Assembly (NCBI RefSeq): GCF_918797505.1
Contig: NC_092798.1
Location: forward strand, 49,560,985 to 49,624,984
Reading direction: 5' to 3'
DNA: 64,000 nt
Source of the DNA: Bemisia tabaci
Taxonomy: Eukaryota > Arthropoda > Insecta > Hemiptera > Aleyrodidae
Position numbers and translations under genes: made by a program. Below the pieces are notes generated by a model. That model saw only the letters and a program-made list of their open reading frames with translations, searched no databases and had not been told where the DNA came from. Shown in pieces: positions 1-11,238 of this stretch. Every line of letters begins with the position of its first letter. Within the stretch, counting starts at the first letter, position 1.

Positions 1-75
1 TTTTCGAAACCATCGTTGTAAAGTCGAAATCAAATTTCAATGGATAAACTTCTTTTATTAACTTCATCTGTCATA

Positions 76-185
76 TTTATCAAATTAGTATAGAATCCAA
101 TTTTCTGTTTCTTCTTACCGATTTTTCAAACTTTTGTTTGTTTGAAAAATGTGTAAGAAATAGGTTCTACACTAATTTGGATAAA
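76..185. repeat. Imperfect foldback repeat
   Basis: The left arm (76-131) and right arm (141-185) are inverted copies of one another, sharing TTTATC-AAATTAGT-TAGAA and ATTTTTCAAAC around a 9-base loop. The right arm is shorter. No second copy is seen in the window. It is probably a small foldback transposon, but I see no convincing target duplication. Confidence 0.55.
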
Positions 186-1050
186 CTTCATCTGGTTGAC
201 TTGAGATCAATAGGTAGCAAAAGTCATCTACCGGCTGATTGTTGAAATTCATAGATAAATTTATTGACAAAGATTACAGAAGGGATGCGAAGGGATCCTA
301 CTGGTGGATGCGGGATGGTACAATAGACAAAGGAGGTAGGTTATAGACTAACTAACGGCAACCCACGCGTGACCCTATAGTTGAATTTCTCATTTTATTT
401 TATTTCACAGGACAACATTCTGACTTGGAATTCAGTCAGTATAGTTTACAATCTATGAAAAAAATAACGAAAATTTAAATCAGTTAAGTCGTCTAGGTCC
501 TTATTTATAGAATGAAAAATGAAAGAAAACTAAGCAATAACATTATTTGGCTTTCAAGAAGTAACGTGAAATGAAGGCAATCGGCTCTCAACGGAAACAC
601 CGTGGATGCAACTACTCCTGTTTGATGGATGTGCGTGTTGCATGTGCAAATAATAGAGTAAATAATCAGTAAGTCGATAAATGATCAGTCAGTTATCTAT
701 AAATAATCAGTAAGTGAAAGCGTGAGTTTTTTTTCAAAATTTTTAATAGTTTTAAGAGACAGTGGCATTTGGGAGTATCAAATTAGTCACAAGCATCCTA
801 CCTAACTAACCTAATTTAGAAAAAACTCACTAGCAAAGGACTCACATCGACATTCATCATTCATCATTAGGCGAATTTTATTTGATTTTTCATCGACAAT
901 TTGCTTATCAGTCATGAATCATCATTTGGCAAACATTGGACAAAACATTGGACCTCGGAACTTAGCTTAAAGGCCTTAGCCGATCACGTTGCTTAGTTTG
1001 TCAGAGCGAGATCTCTAAAATATATTTCCTCTGTTTAAGACGGACCCATT
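186..1050. other. Low-copy AT-rich stretch, no gene
   Basis: No coding frame, RNA gene or inverted repeat is recognisable. The segment 592-650 resembles 31798-31855 (shared TTGATGGATG and CGTGTTGCAT words), so part of it belongs to an unassigned dispersed repeat. The rest looks single copy within the window. Confidence 0.5.
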
Positions 1051-1052
1051 TG

Positions 1053-1124
1053 GACGGCGTTTAGCAGAAAGTAACCAAGCCACATCAGCCATTGCCAAAT
1101 TTAATTGAGCAACTCAATGTTTTA

Positions 1125-1164
<40 letters not shown>

Positions 1165-1430
1165 ATTAAAAATGTACCACTGCCCCTTGCGGGGCATTAA
1201 TTACATAGATGTTAATTTAAGCTTAAAGCTAATCTTAAGACTAGCTTTAAGCATGTTTTACATGAGAACGTTTGTGCGGATCCTCTAGAAATTTCGAGGG
1301 ACTTGCTTCGTACTGTGCAAAAAATTCACTGAAATTTGCTTAAAAATCCTCCCAACCGTTTCCATGTAAAGCATCTAATTTCCCAGTTTTTGGCTGATTT
1401 GGCTTGGTTACTCTCTGCTTGACGCGGTCC
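1053..1430 (-). mobile_element. Poly(T)-bearing element inside 39-bp inverted repeats
   Basis: A run of 34 T at 1127-1160 is followed by a short GC hairpin (CCCCTTGCGGGG). This reads as the poly(A) tail and 3' end of a retroposon on the minus strand. The block is bracketed by inverted repeats at 1053-1091 and about 1391-1430 (shared core AGTAACCAAGCC, then ATCAGCC). Either a foldback element carries an A-rich centre, or a retroposon landed inside one. No reverse transcriptase is present. Confidence 0.5.
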
Positions 1431-1770
1431 ATTAAATATCTCCTTCGTAAAAAAATAAACCATAAGAAAAATTAAGGCAATGTGAAATAAACTCGGGCTA
1501 ATTCTGGTTTATCCCTAGTGCAAAATGTCACGAATTTCATTCCATGTGGCAACGTCGCCATGACCCCAGCTCGTTTGCATCGACGAGTCCCCGCGCGTGG
1601 CGAATTGTTGCGGAAGTGGAATGGCACCGTTTCCCCGCCAAGTATCATAAAATCAGACGCAGGAAATCGCACAGAAATACGGAAATGTAATTTCATTTTT
1701 TTCCCAGCCCCCTCCCTCCCCCGGTTTCCTGCACCTCGTCTTTCTGCGGCAAATTGTGCGCGAGGCCCGC

Positions 1771-1997
1771 AGCACCGTGCTGGCGGTAAAACGCCGCATG
1801 AGCCCCCTGATCTTGCCAAATTACTCCCAATAAAACACTAATAAAATACTAATTTTACAGAAAACTCGTGGAAATTTTACTGCTTTTTTTATTCATGAAA
1901 CTTTTATTCGTGATGTGATCCATGTCTTTGAAATTTGTAAGGTGAAAGATTTATACATTTTCTTTGCAGAAAATACACATTTACTGTGACTAAAAAC
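1771..1997 (+). mobile_element. Family A remnant (A0)
   Basis: It begins with a degraded CACCGTGCTGG and AAACGCCGCATGAGCC, the left arm of family A, and continues into the AT-rich interior. No right end is recognisable. Element J is inserted at its distal edge, so A0 is older than J. Confidence 0.55.
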
Positions 1998-2334
1998 CAG
2001 AGACAAGAGACCCTCCACTAGTATCTTGGCCATTGTGGAAGCTTTTACTTTCGGGACTTCAGCGTTCTACTGTTGACTTACCTACATGGTTGATGTTTAA
2101 CAACGTGTTGGCAGTTTCGTTTCGCAAACAAGTCGAAAATGGCCGAAGTTTGCAAAACTTGTTTGGCTCATGACGTCACCCGAAGCTCATCATTGACCAT
2201 GTAGGTAGGTCAACAGCCGAAATTGAGGTGATGACTGTTGCTCCCTAATAATTGTCCATAAAGAACTGTTGAATCCCCGAAAGTAAAATCTTCCACCTGT
2301 CGCTAGGAGGCCAGTGGAGGGTCTCTTGTCTCTG
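1998..2334. mobile_element. hAT-type MITE (J)
   Basis: The 337-bp element has matching ends CAGAGACAAGAGACCCTCCA, an inverted inner repeat (ACTTTCGGG, CCTACATGG), and a perfect 8-bp target duplication CTAAAAAC at 1990-1997 and 2335-2342. An 8-bp duplication with CAG ends is the hAT signature. No transposase is encoded, so it is non-autonomous. This is the only copy in the window. Confidence 0.9.
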
Positions 2335-2511
2335 CTAAAAACTACCGAAAAATTAAAGAAAAAACGCAACTGCTTTTGTAACCGGAAGCAATCTAACTAC
2401 ACTAGACGATACCTAGTTTTCTCTGGTGTTTTATAATTATAACCGAAAATTAAGAAATAATAACAAATGAAGTTTTGTCCGTATGTCATTCTTCATAATC
2501 AAGGATAAATT

Positions 2512-2638
2512 GGACGTATTCATGTTGAAAGGAACCATATGAAAATGAATTAAATCAGAATGAACTATAGGTAATACAGAAATTATATGCACATATGGTT
2601 ATCCTATTGATTGGGTTCATTTTTGCATAAATACATCC
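2512..2638. mobile_element. Family H MITE, divergent copy (H0)
   Basis: A GGACGTATTC start and an ATACATCC end are flanked on both sides by AATT (2508-2511, 2639-2642). The 127-bp length matches the 122-bp family H elements elsewhere in the window. The interior has diverged, which suggests an old copy. Confidence 0.7.
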
Positions 2639-2767
2639 AATTTGAAAAGAGTTTAAAGGTGTAGAATAGTTTCGTGTTGTTTTTTCATTAAAATAAAGAA
2701 TGCGAAATGAGTGAAAACTAAGCAAAAAGACACGCATGCAGACTGAGTCCAATTGTATCGGCCCAAG

Positions 2768-3020
2768 TGAGGTGCTTGGAGGACAAGGTGCACAAGTGCA
2801 TTTGTTGAAAAAAATCGAGGCATTAATGATTTCTAGTAAAACTAGTCGTAATGTATAATCCGTGGAAAATTCGTTTTCATATTCCAATTTTTCAGTATCA
2901 AAGAGTCAGTTTGAACTTTCTTTCCGCCATAAGGATCCATGTAATTCCGGAACCTCAAACACGTATTTCTCGTAATAGCAAAAACTGCACTTACACGCCC
3001 TGTCTTCCAAGCCCCTCAAT
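2768..3020. mobile_element. Family T MITE (T1)
   Basis: Inverted ends carry GAGG-GCTTGGAGGACA and its complement (CTTCCAAGCCCCTC). A second copy lies at 45020-45268 with the same interior (TTTCTTTCC, ATAAGGATCCATGTAATT). It is non-coding and about 250 bp. The target duplication is unclear here. Confidence 0.75.
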
Positions 3021-3111
3021 AGGCAAAGTAAGATACCGGATGACTGTTTAAGCTTAAAAACGTCTAATTTGCAGAAAGTTTAAAGGTTAAATAATTGCTT
3101 GAAGGTTGCTT

Positions 3112-3375
3112 GAAGTGAAACGCCGCGGCGGGCGAGGGCGACCGGCGCGACACGCGTATTGGCGCCTGCAAACCTAACAGGGATACTCCACGCATTGCGC
3201 AATGCGTGAGGCATCCCCTTAGGTTTGTAGGCGCCAGCGCGCATTTCGCGCTGGCAGCACGCCTCGCCGCTCCGCTCAGCTCTGTATTTGGCTCTAATAT
3301 TTAAACTCACGGGGTCAGCGTTTTTCAACTCATGATTTTAAATGTTTGCACACTCTGCATGGATTATTCTCATTT
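3112..3375 (-). mobile_element. Family C foldback element (C1)
   Basis: The core at 3161-3235 is a long palindrome: GGCGCCTGCAAACCTAA and its complement around GCATTGCGCAATGC, a 75-nt hairpin. The outer part, towards 3375, matches sequence beside C3 at 44322 in inverted orientation. It is GC-rich relative to its surroundings and has no coding potential. C2 and C3 are the other copies. Confidence 0.8.
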
Positions 3376-3605
3376 CAAATCGATGAAAAAAAATATGTAC
3401 CGGAGGAAATGTGTGTTTTGTAAATATTTAGGTGGTTCCCTGTCAAATTTAATAATTTTCAAAGCACTTTGATTTTTTCTTTTATATTGAGCGTTCACCG
3501 CCATAGTAGTGTACGCTCTTTCCCGTCGTTTTGCATCGGGTATGTTACTAATGTATTTAGCTTGACTATCGGGGAAATTCGGCAACACATCAGACTTTTA
3601 GACAT

Positions 3606-3837
3606 CACTGGAGGAAAAAAAAACACATTGGATCTAGAGTCCAGACTCTTAAAAACATCGACAAGAAAAAGTACTCTTGATTCAATCAGAATCTAGCTTA
3701 AATCAAGAACCAAGCCGTTTAATATAAGCGGATTTCGTTTTGAATCAAGCAAAAATCCGATTGAATCAAGAGTATTTTTTCTTGTCAATGTTTTCAAGAG
3801 TCTGGACTCTAGATCCAAAGTGTTTTTTTCCCTAGTG
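3606..3837. mobile_element. Family D CACTG-type MITE (D1)
   Basis: This near-palindromic element of about 232 bp starts CACTGGAGGAAAAA and ends TTTTTCCCTAGTG. Its arms of roughly 90 bp contain GGATCTAGAGTCCAGACTC and GATTCAATCAGA. Flanks are AT on the left and TT on the right, so no clean duplication remains. It is one of five D copies. Confidence 0.9.
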
Positions 3838-4329
3838 TTTTTGTAATTTAGACATTTAGACATGTTTGACATTCAGAAATTTAGACACTTTTGAATATTT
3901 TGATTCCAATTTCATACAGAATTTTGACTCGAATATCGGGGGAATTTGGCAGCATTCGAATGTTGATATTCCGTTTTTCCCGGGACGGTAGCGCAGCCGA
4001 GTTCCCGTGAATACCTGCCGAGTTAATAAAATGAATAATCAAAGAGCCTTTCGAGGTACTCGGAGTACTTTTCGCGAGGAGAAAGCGCGGATGGAAAATT
4101 TACGATGGTTTCAATGCGCCGTAAAGTGTTATTAAATCCGTCTCTCGACGCAACTTTTATCGAGTGACACTTCCTCCCCCTTCCTCGGCAGCGGGAAGAG
4201 AAATGTATGCAAAAAAACAAAACTTCGTGTTTAGCAATGTTCTCGTGCGACTCAAGGGGTTTTTTGCGAAAACACGGCTCTGCATCGCGGAGTTTTACAG
4301 TTTTCGCCCCTTCTTTGGTTTTTCAAACA

Positions 4330-5100
4330 CATTTCTCGACGATTTTCCACGGGATTTTTAGGGAATTCTCTTCGGAAGCAAAGGAAATCACAAAAATGTT
4401 GTCCAGTAACAATGATCAGTGTTGGACTCTGTTTTGTAGGGAGGAACATGGAAAAAATATACACTGAAAAAAAAAAAAAAACATTGGATCTAGAGTCCAG
4501 ACTCTTGAAAACATTGACAAGAAAAAGGACTCTTGATTCAAGCAGATTTAAGCTTAAATCAAAAGGAAATCCACTCAAATTAAGAGGCGTGGCTCTTTAT
4601 TTAAGCTTAAATCTGAGTGAATCAAGAGTATTTTTTCTTGTCGATGTTTTTAAGAGTCTGGACTCTAGATCCAATGTGTTTTTTTTCCAGTGTGCTGCTG
4701 ATACAACAATGAAATTGAAAAAAAAAAATTGTCCGACATGTTTTAAATGTACATTTCACAGTAGAGGGAAGGCTAATTTAACCATGGCGGTAGTCAAATT
4801 AGGATTTTTCAACTGCAAAATTTACATTGAAACATGTTGGACACCTTTTTTAAACTACAAAATGTGAGCCACTGCTGCTGGCTGATCCATGAACGCAATT
4901 ATCTGCATAGGGCAATTGACGCGGCGTATAAGTTGTTCTTAAAATGAGCCGGAAATATTCGTAAAATTGGTTTTTTAATAAATATCTCTTCACGATTTTC
5001 CACGAGATTTTCAGGGAAAAGATTTCGGTATCAAAGAAAGTCACAAAAATTCTGTCCAATAACAATGATCAGTGTTGGACTTCATTTTGTAGTAAGGAAC
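4330..5100 (+). repeat. Direct repeat pair flanking D2
   Basis: Segment 4330-4443 and segment 4990-5100 share ordered words (CACAAAAAT, TGTCCA-TAACAATGATC, AGTGTTGGACT, TTTTGTAG) in the same orientation. D2 and an unassigned A-rich segment lie between them. They are probably two copies of an unassigned dispersed repeat, or two ends of a larger element. Confidence 0.5.
4462..4692. mobile_element. Family D CACTG-type MITE (D2)
   Basis: It has the same arms as D1, starting CACTGAAAAAAA and ending TTTTTTCCAGTG, 231 bp. Flanks are TA on the left and TG on the right. The spacer between the arms contains TTAAGCTTAAATC twice in inverted orientation. Confidence 0.9.
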
Positions 5101-5262
5101 CACTGCGTCTGATTTATTCGAGAACATTTATCTGAGAGCATCATTACTCTCTGACTGTGGTTATCAGTATATCATGTGGCTCGTAAATTTCAATATACCT
5201 TGTGTCTTATTGCTTTTAAGACACAGACTATTTTTTAGAAACGATCCGAATCAACAACAAAT

Positions 5263-5384
5263 GGACGTATTTCTATCGAACGAAACTATGTGCATCGTGA
5301 CTTGAACCTTCCTATGTACATAATCTTATGGGTCTCAGGGCTCATGGCTTAATGCACATAGATCTGTTTGGCAGGAATACATCC
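5263..5384. mobile_element. Family H MITE (H1)
   Basis: This 122-bp palindrome starts GGACGTATTTCTATCGAAC and ends GGAATACATCC. A perfect 4-bp duplication AAAT lies at 5259-5262 and 5385-5388. It has no coding capacity. Confidence 0.85.
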
Positions 5385-5391
5385 AAATAAC

Positions 5392-5790
5392 TCAGATAAT
5401 TCTGAATGGTGAATACGTGCCGGCTAAATAAGTTATTACACTTGAAATAAGAAGCAACTCGCAGGGCGAATCGCATTGAGTTCGGAGAGAACTAGATAAG
5501 TGATGAGAGATCTCTATGCAAGATGCTGGAGTTAGTGGATGATGCAAGTGGCTCCATAGCGCGCGGGAAAATGATTTCCGCGAGTTTATTTGGAAGTTGA
5601 CAGATTCCACCTCCCGCCAGGCCCCTGTCCCACTAGGTATCCCTTTTAACGAGCAGCACTCTCGGCGAGCCCTTCGGCACTCGACACATTCCTCGCAGCG
5701 CATAAAACGCATTCAAACTCAAGGTTCAGCTGCGTTGCCAGTTTCCTGAGTCTGTGGAGTTTGTGAGTGAAAATAATTTTTTTATGGTTC
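5392..5790. other. Low-copy stretch, no gene
   Basis: A 106-codon minus-strand frame spans 5392-5712. It resembles no family I know, and its composition (Arg/Ser/Cys rich) is typical of chance frames. No repeats are detected. Confidence 0.4.
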
Positions 5791-5797
5791 TTCTATC

Positions 5798-6182
5798 TAG
5801 ATTACCTGTATAGGGAGAGTACCGACAGATCTGAAACTCCGAAAGTCCATCAGGCCTTCACCGATGCCTCCGCGAATAAAGTTAGGGCCCAAAAGGGCAG
5901 CCAACCTATGAATTTCAATTATCCAGAGCGATTTACTGATACTATTGTTACGAACCGTCCTTTATTAAGCACGTGTTTGACTCAGTTTTTGCATTAATTT
6001 ACTCAATTTCGCGGAAGAACGCTCATTTCTGTACATTCTTAACCATCTTGGTTAGAATTGGAATCTGCAGACTGGCAGTGAAATTTTGTGCGTTAGAAGT
6101 TGGTTATAAGGGTGGCTGCACTTTTGGGCCCTAAGCCCTCCATGAACCGATCTGTCGGTACTCTCCCTATACAGGTACTCTA
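5798..6182. mobile_element. hAT-type MITE, family G (G1)
   Basis: The ends TAGATTACCTGTATAGGGAG and its complement (CTCCCTATACAGGTACTCTA) enclose 385 bp. A perfect 8-bp duplication CTTCTATC occurs at 5790-5797 and 6183-6190. The interior (GGGCAGCCAACCTATGAATTT) recurs in G3. It is non-autonomous. Confidence 0.9.
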
Positions 6183-6222
6183 CTTCTATCTTCATCGTTG
6201 TTTACTGAAACAGTAAAACTAC

Positions 6223-6778
6223 AATGGACCACCAGAAAAAGTACGAATTAAAGGATTTTAATACATGTTTCATAACCAAAATTTCACGCAAAACACGATT
6301 TGCGCAACGGAAATGACTGAACTCAACTTCTAACGAAGATATTTACGTTTTTATTTCACATTGGTTACGAGGTATTTGAACTGCCCGCTCACAAGAAACT
6401 CGAAGCTCTACTTGAGTCAAATCGCGCACTACAACGGTTTCAGCAATCTTCTCAATCGAGCAATGTTCATTCCCTACCATGTGTTGTTCAAACTATGAGC
6501 AATTTGCTATAGCTGAGCCAAAGCGTCAAGATTCAGGGTGCCAGATTTATGTATCGCAGAGACTGTCATGATAGACGTTTAGCGCGCGATGTGAATCACG
6601 TAGAGCAATGAGTTTTCATGAGCGGGTGGTTTGAATTCACGCATCAAGAATTATTGAAAATCTTCGTAAGGAGTTGATTTCGGTAATTTTCGTTGTGCGC
6701 ATCGTGTTTTTCGTGAAATTTTGGTTAAGAAACATGTATCAGAATGCTGAAATTCGTACCTTGTCTAGTGATCCATTG
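6223..6778 (+). mobile_element. Family N long-TIR element (N1)
   Basis: The element is about 555 bp with outer ends ATGGACCACCAG..CTAGTGATCCAT and long inverted arms (ATGTTTC-TAACCAAAATTTC, TTCGTAAGGAGTTGATTTC). A full copy, inverted relative to this one, lies at 45311-45868. It contains no frame of useful length. Related ends occur near 19327. The superfamily is unassigned. Confidence 0.85.
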
Positions 6779-7790
6779 ACGGAATAACATTTTGTAATTT
6801 TGTCAATAGTTCTTGACTTTCAGAACAATAACCTGACCTAATGTGAATAATTTTTACGCAAGCTTGTAATCAGGAGCTGTTAGGTAGAAGTAAGTAAAAC
6901 TTATTGTTTTATTCTGATTGAGTTACTACGCAAAACATTCATATCTTTATTGCATTGTTTCAAAGTTTCATCTCCTATTTTGATTTTTTTAGAGGGAAAC
7001 CAACCAACATTATTTCTCAACATTTTGAGGGAAGAATCCTCATACAGGCAAGAATGCAACATTTTTCGAGCGAGAATGTTCTCTGGTTCCCTTCGAGAAA
7101 ATTGAAATAGCAGATGAGATTGTAAAACAGGGCAATGCAGATGTGACAGTTTTGCTTCACTCTATCGATTTGATTTTTGTCTTCAATCATTTCTGACGAA
7201 TGTGGTTTGTTAGTTAGCACTGAATTCATCAAACAGACCAACTGAACGTATTTTCGCTATTCGAGGGCTAACGAAAAACACCGCTTAACTGAAAATTTTG
7301 GCAAAAAAGAGTTAGCAACTATGTCGCATTCTACAGTGTAAAAGACGCAAGTTGGTGATTTTAGTTTTTTCCTCAATCCAGGAGGAGAGGTGAAAAAAAT
7401 ACAAATCGAACCCTAAAATTACAAAGATGATGACTTTTCTATTTGTTCTGCAAAATCGTTAGTTTGCAGATAAGCCGTATTGTACGTTACCATTGTATTG
7501 TAAAGACAACTATGTGCTAATGAATGCATCTGTAGACAAGGGCTTAGCAAGAGGATAATGAGGCAAGAAGAATAACATGCCAAATTAACACCCAGGATGT
7601 TACAAACCTCCGCGACATCTCTGGAATGTTGATATCAACGCTTTGGCTGTTAATTCAACGTCGCGAATATTTTATGTTAACAGCGAGAGCTTCTACCTTC
7701 TCCCCCCCCCCCCTTTCCGAAACGAAGAAAACGAATTACACAAATAAGGGAAGTTCGGAAATCAACTCCTGAACGAGGTATCGAAAAGTA
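6779..7790. other. Low-copy stretch, no gene
   Basis: About 1 kb of AT-rich sequence has no inverted repeats and no second copy in the window. It includes a C homopolymer near 7703. A 74-codon minus-strand frame at 7017-7241 has no recognisable domain. Confidence 0.4.
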
Positions 7791-8245
7791 TCTTCAACAC
7801 AGATCAAATGGATATTAGACTATACAAATGACGTCATTTGTGTTTTTGTTATTTGACCAATGTTAATTGTGAACAATTTTTAGGACTTGATTTTCTCACT
7901 TCACGATGTGTGATTTATTTTCTCCGTGAAATTTTGAAAGGAAAACATGTTGCATAGTGCTTCAATTCATGCCTTGCATACAGACAAGATTCATTCTAAT
8001 GAACGGTCAAACATAGCAAACTTTTCAAATCGCCTTCAATTCTTTCTGATACCACCCGGGCATCCCTCGAGTTAGAATAGTTGTATCATTGCACCTGCCA
8101 AGATTTTCTCGGTTTTGCAGCCTCTCTCGCACTATAAGAGTGTTTGCTGGTGCAATTTCTACTGCTACAGCTTAAGAAAAACGGGGAAATTTATGAGCCT
8201 GAAAGGTCGTGTACTATCATACGAGTTAGGATTCAGGGTGAAAAG
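7790..8245 (-). mobile_element. Family O dispersed repeat (O1)
   Basis: The minus strand matches copies at 12130-12440, 18790-19160, 55960-56262, 61195-61405 and 63070-63290. The best-conserved core reads CTAACTCGAGNGATG then CGGGTGGTATCA, followed by GAAGGCGATTTG. It is non-coding. The superfamily and exact ends are uncertain. Confidence 0.65.
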
Positions 8246-8701
8246 TTAATGGGCCATCTAATGCCCAATTGTGAGAATCAGAGTCAATAAACTTCCTTCG
8301 TAAGATGAACGAAGGTGATAGATAATGGATAAGTTGCGCTGGTCTCAGAATCGTGTTTTGATGTTTGATTTTTGTTGGCTGCTGAAAATATTAGAGACCG
8401 TCCAAACAGCAATTACTTTCTACGTTCAAAATTAACCGAGATATCGCGCTTTGAAAAACTCGGTTCATGATGTCATCCACCGCGGTAGTGACAATCTTGG
8501 TTTCTTCCACCTTGCTCCCGTTCGAGTTTCACATTCAGTAAACCGTGAAAATGTGCGTCACCCTGACGAATGAATTCAAGTTGAAAGAGACCAAGGGTGT
8601 TACTACCACGGTGGATGACGTCACGAACCGAATTTTTCAGAGCGCGATTTCTCGATTAACACACTGAACTTAGCGAGTTGCTGTTTGGACTAATCTTATT
8701 A

Positions 8702-9814
8702 CAGGGTTCCCAGCGATCTGGAACACCTGGAAAAGTCAGGGGAAAAAAAATGGCCTGGAAAACATGGAAAAGTCAGGGAATTTGCTCTAAAAGACTGGAA
8801 TTTTTTCAAGTACTGAGAAAAAAAATTTAATAAGTAAACAAATAAAAATAAAAGAATTAAAATTGAAATTGCAATTCCTTCGTTGTATTTTGAATTTTCC
8901 GCCAACGCATCCTCTTTATCGGCATTCGGAACGAATCGGAACTACTCGGAAGTGTTCGGTGGCTCCCCATGCAGGTCAGCCATAATGATGGGGGCATCTT
9001 GTGCGACCGGTTGCGTCTAATGAAAAAAGAGATCGCAGGAGCTAGCCACTCCTCTTCACTCCTCTTCGACAGAGGCGTAGGAAGGGGGGGCCAGGGGGGG
9101 CCTGGCCTCCCCCAGCAAAATGACCTAGCTACGCCTATGCTCTTCGATCGGGTAACCCTCAATCTTCAATGTAAAAGTTTCAAGTACACTCACTAGGATA
9201 TCTTGCGCTTAGCTGAGAACTATGTCTGCATGCTAAGGTAGAGGTTATTTTTTTTGTAACTCTGCCTTCTTTCCCTGGACAATACGCTCATTTAAAAAAA
9301 TATATATGCATTTCTCAGTTTTTTTTAAGAATTCTTAATAGTCTGCAGAACGAAGACTGCAGGTTGGATTATTTTTTAAAAGAATCTGTTCAGTGCTCTT
9401 TTCCTTAGCATAGCAGCAATACCATGATGGGATTTATTTTTCAAATCCAATACTACTATGAGTAAATGAAACAAATTGAAAAATCATTTGCTTTCACCAA
9501 TGCACGTATCGTTTAAGAAGGCGTTTATATTTCGCCAATTTTTTTTTTTTCCAACACATTTTAAGTTTTTTTGTGATTTCATTCGTGTTATGATACTATC
9601 CTAGCCTGGTTCTTATAAAAAAAAACCTGAACCAGATCAAAAATTGATGAAAATAGAGGAGTTTATACAAAAACCGAAAAATGCGCGCGCTGTCTCTTTT
9701 AGGGCAAATTATTTGAGTTTTTTCCACGGAAAAAGGCCTGGAAAAATTTTCATTTTGGCCTGGAAAACCTAGAAAAGTCAGGGATTTTTTTTCCAAAATT
9801 GGCTGGGAACCCTG
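8702..9814. mobile_element. Element Q with CAGGGTTCCCAGC ends
   Basis: A 1113-bp insertion lies in P1 with inverted ends CAGGGTTCCCAGC..GCTGGGAACCCTG. Subterminal copies of TGGAAAAGTCAGGGAA occur near both ends. It is flanked by TATTA at 8697-8701 and 9815-9819. The ends are hAT-like, but a 5-bp duplication is atypical for most hATs. No transposase frame is present. It carries element R. Confidence 0.75.
9070..9139. mobile_element. Mini hAT-type element (R)
   Basis: Only 70 bp long, it starts CAGAGGCGTAGG and ends CTAGCTACGCCTATG. A perfect 8-bp duplication CTCTTCGA lies at 9062-9069 and 9140-9147. The centre is G/C-rich (GGCCAGG then CCTGGCC). It is nested inside Q, which is inside P1. Confidence 0.85.
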
Positions 9815-10580
9815 TATTACCTTTTAACTGATCTACAAGAATAAAGCATTAAAACACGATTCTGTGACCAGCGCAACTGACCCACTGAATTTAGGATAAA
9901 GGTGGGGCCAACCGTTCTGTAATTCAAAATATTGAGAGATTTTGATTTTGGGGAAGCTTGAGTACCTGTATATGGGAGAGTATTATTGCCATCTCAATCC
10001 TTTTGCTACAGAAAAAGTGTGCTGCGTTCTGATTGGTAGGCTAATATGAAGCCTCAAAGTTGGCTCAATTTGAACAAACCTGAACCTCTCCGCCCCTAGT
10101 TTTGCTCAATGTATACAACAAGATGGCGACAAAGTTCTACAAAGTTCTATTAGGCGTGGTTTTGGATGTGACAGAAATTTTTGTATAATCAGCTTCTGAA
10201 TTGAGTTCGGATCGAACTTTGATGGATATTTTTGCCTAAAAATAAGCTTTGAGTGTGATTATCATTCATTTCTCAGCCGATAATACGTGCTCCTCTGGGT
10301 CGGGTCTCTTGAAGTTGGGCCAACTTTGGAGCTCCATGATAACCTAAAATTGTTTTATTTTATTTTTGCAGTTTTAATGGCTTATACCCCGTCTTAGGCG
10401 TATACAGCCAACTATAGAAAGTAATTTTATTGTCAGTAGACATCATGTGGATTTTGGCACATCAATGCTCCGGCTTTCAAATTTTTAGGGATTAAGGTCG
10501 AGTAGAATCTGTTTCTGCAGATCCACTCGTCAGTTCCGTGAAAATTTGTCGCCACCACCGGGATTCAAACCCGGTACCTA

Positions 10581-10889
10581 CACTGAAAAAAAAACTTCGT
10601 GCGTCGGACCCGAAGTTGAAGTCATATGGATCTCTGAAGTTTTCGGATCACGTATCTAAAAACTTGAGGTCGAGCTGCCGAAGTTCGGGTCAGACATCTG
10701 AAGTACTTCGATCTATACCGAAGGGTTCGGGTCACACATCTGAAGTACTCCGGTACATACCGAAGTGCCTCGATGTCTGACCCGAACTTCGGCAGCTCGA
10801 CCTCAAGTTTTCGGATGTGTGATCAGAAAACTTCAGAGATCCATATGACGTCAACTTTGGGTCCCACGCACGAAGTTTTTTTCTCCGTG
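10581..10889. mobile_element. Family E CACNG-type MITE (E1)
   Basis: Starts CACTGAAAAAAAAACTTCGT and ends TTTTTTTCTCCGTG, flanked by TA on both sides. The 309-bp interior is a long imperfect palindrome with repeated CGAAGT/ACTTCG words. It interrupts the SINE between its A and B boxes. It shares arms with E2. Confidence 0.9.
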
Positions 10890-10918
10890 TATTGGTCGAG
10901 AGTCAGTCGCGCTGACCG

Positions 10919-11238
10919 CATAGAGTACATAGAGTCGTAATGCAAGTGGAAGAGCTGGCGCCACTTTTAAGCATTTTCCAGGTCCCGAATTCCGAGACTC
11001 CTGTGTGACGCCGGGTCACTTTTTCGATACATGATCGATTGTTTGCGATTCACGGGTATCTGGCCATCCGATGTAAACAAATGAGATAGGAATCACCACG
11101 TATTCCACGCCGCCATTTTGGATTGAACATGTATCGAAAAAGTGACCCGAACTCGCCGCACACCGGGCTCGGAACTCGTCGAGCAGAACATGGCGCCAGC
11201 TCTTTCATTTACATTACGACTCTATGTACTCTATTATG
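10919..11238. mobile_element. Foldback MITE with 8-bp TSD (F)
   Basis: Arms CATAGAGTACATAGAGTCG and CGACTCTATGTACTCTATTATG enclose 320 bp. Further inverted matches are AGAGCTGGCGCCA and CACTTTTTCGATACATG. A perfect GCTGACCG occurs at 10911-10918 and 11239-11246. The 8-bp duplication suggests a hAT relative. It is inserted in the A-box region of the SINE. Confidence 0.85.

Larger units (their letters stand above)
8326..9884. mobile_element. Family P foldback element split by Q (P1)
   Basis: The left arm (8326-8530) and right arm (8560-8701 plus 9820-9884) are inverted copies: TTGCGCTGGTCTCAGAATCG, AATTAACCGAGATATCGCGC, GATGTCATCCACCGCGG. Removing Q and one TATTA leaves about 441 bp. P2 at 11860 is a 5'-truncated relative. 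Confidence 0.8.

Noticed and set aside
4412..4867. Longest frame in the window (151 codons), reading LDLESRLLKTLTRKRTLDS and similar
   Set aside because: It runs through the arms of D2. The same peptide words appear in every D copy on both strands because the arms are palindromic.
10548..10578. tRNA-like GGGATTCAAACCCGGTACC
   Set aside because: It is the B box of the interrupted minus-strand SINE, not an independent tRNA gene: A box and target duplications place it in a retroposon.
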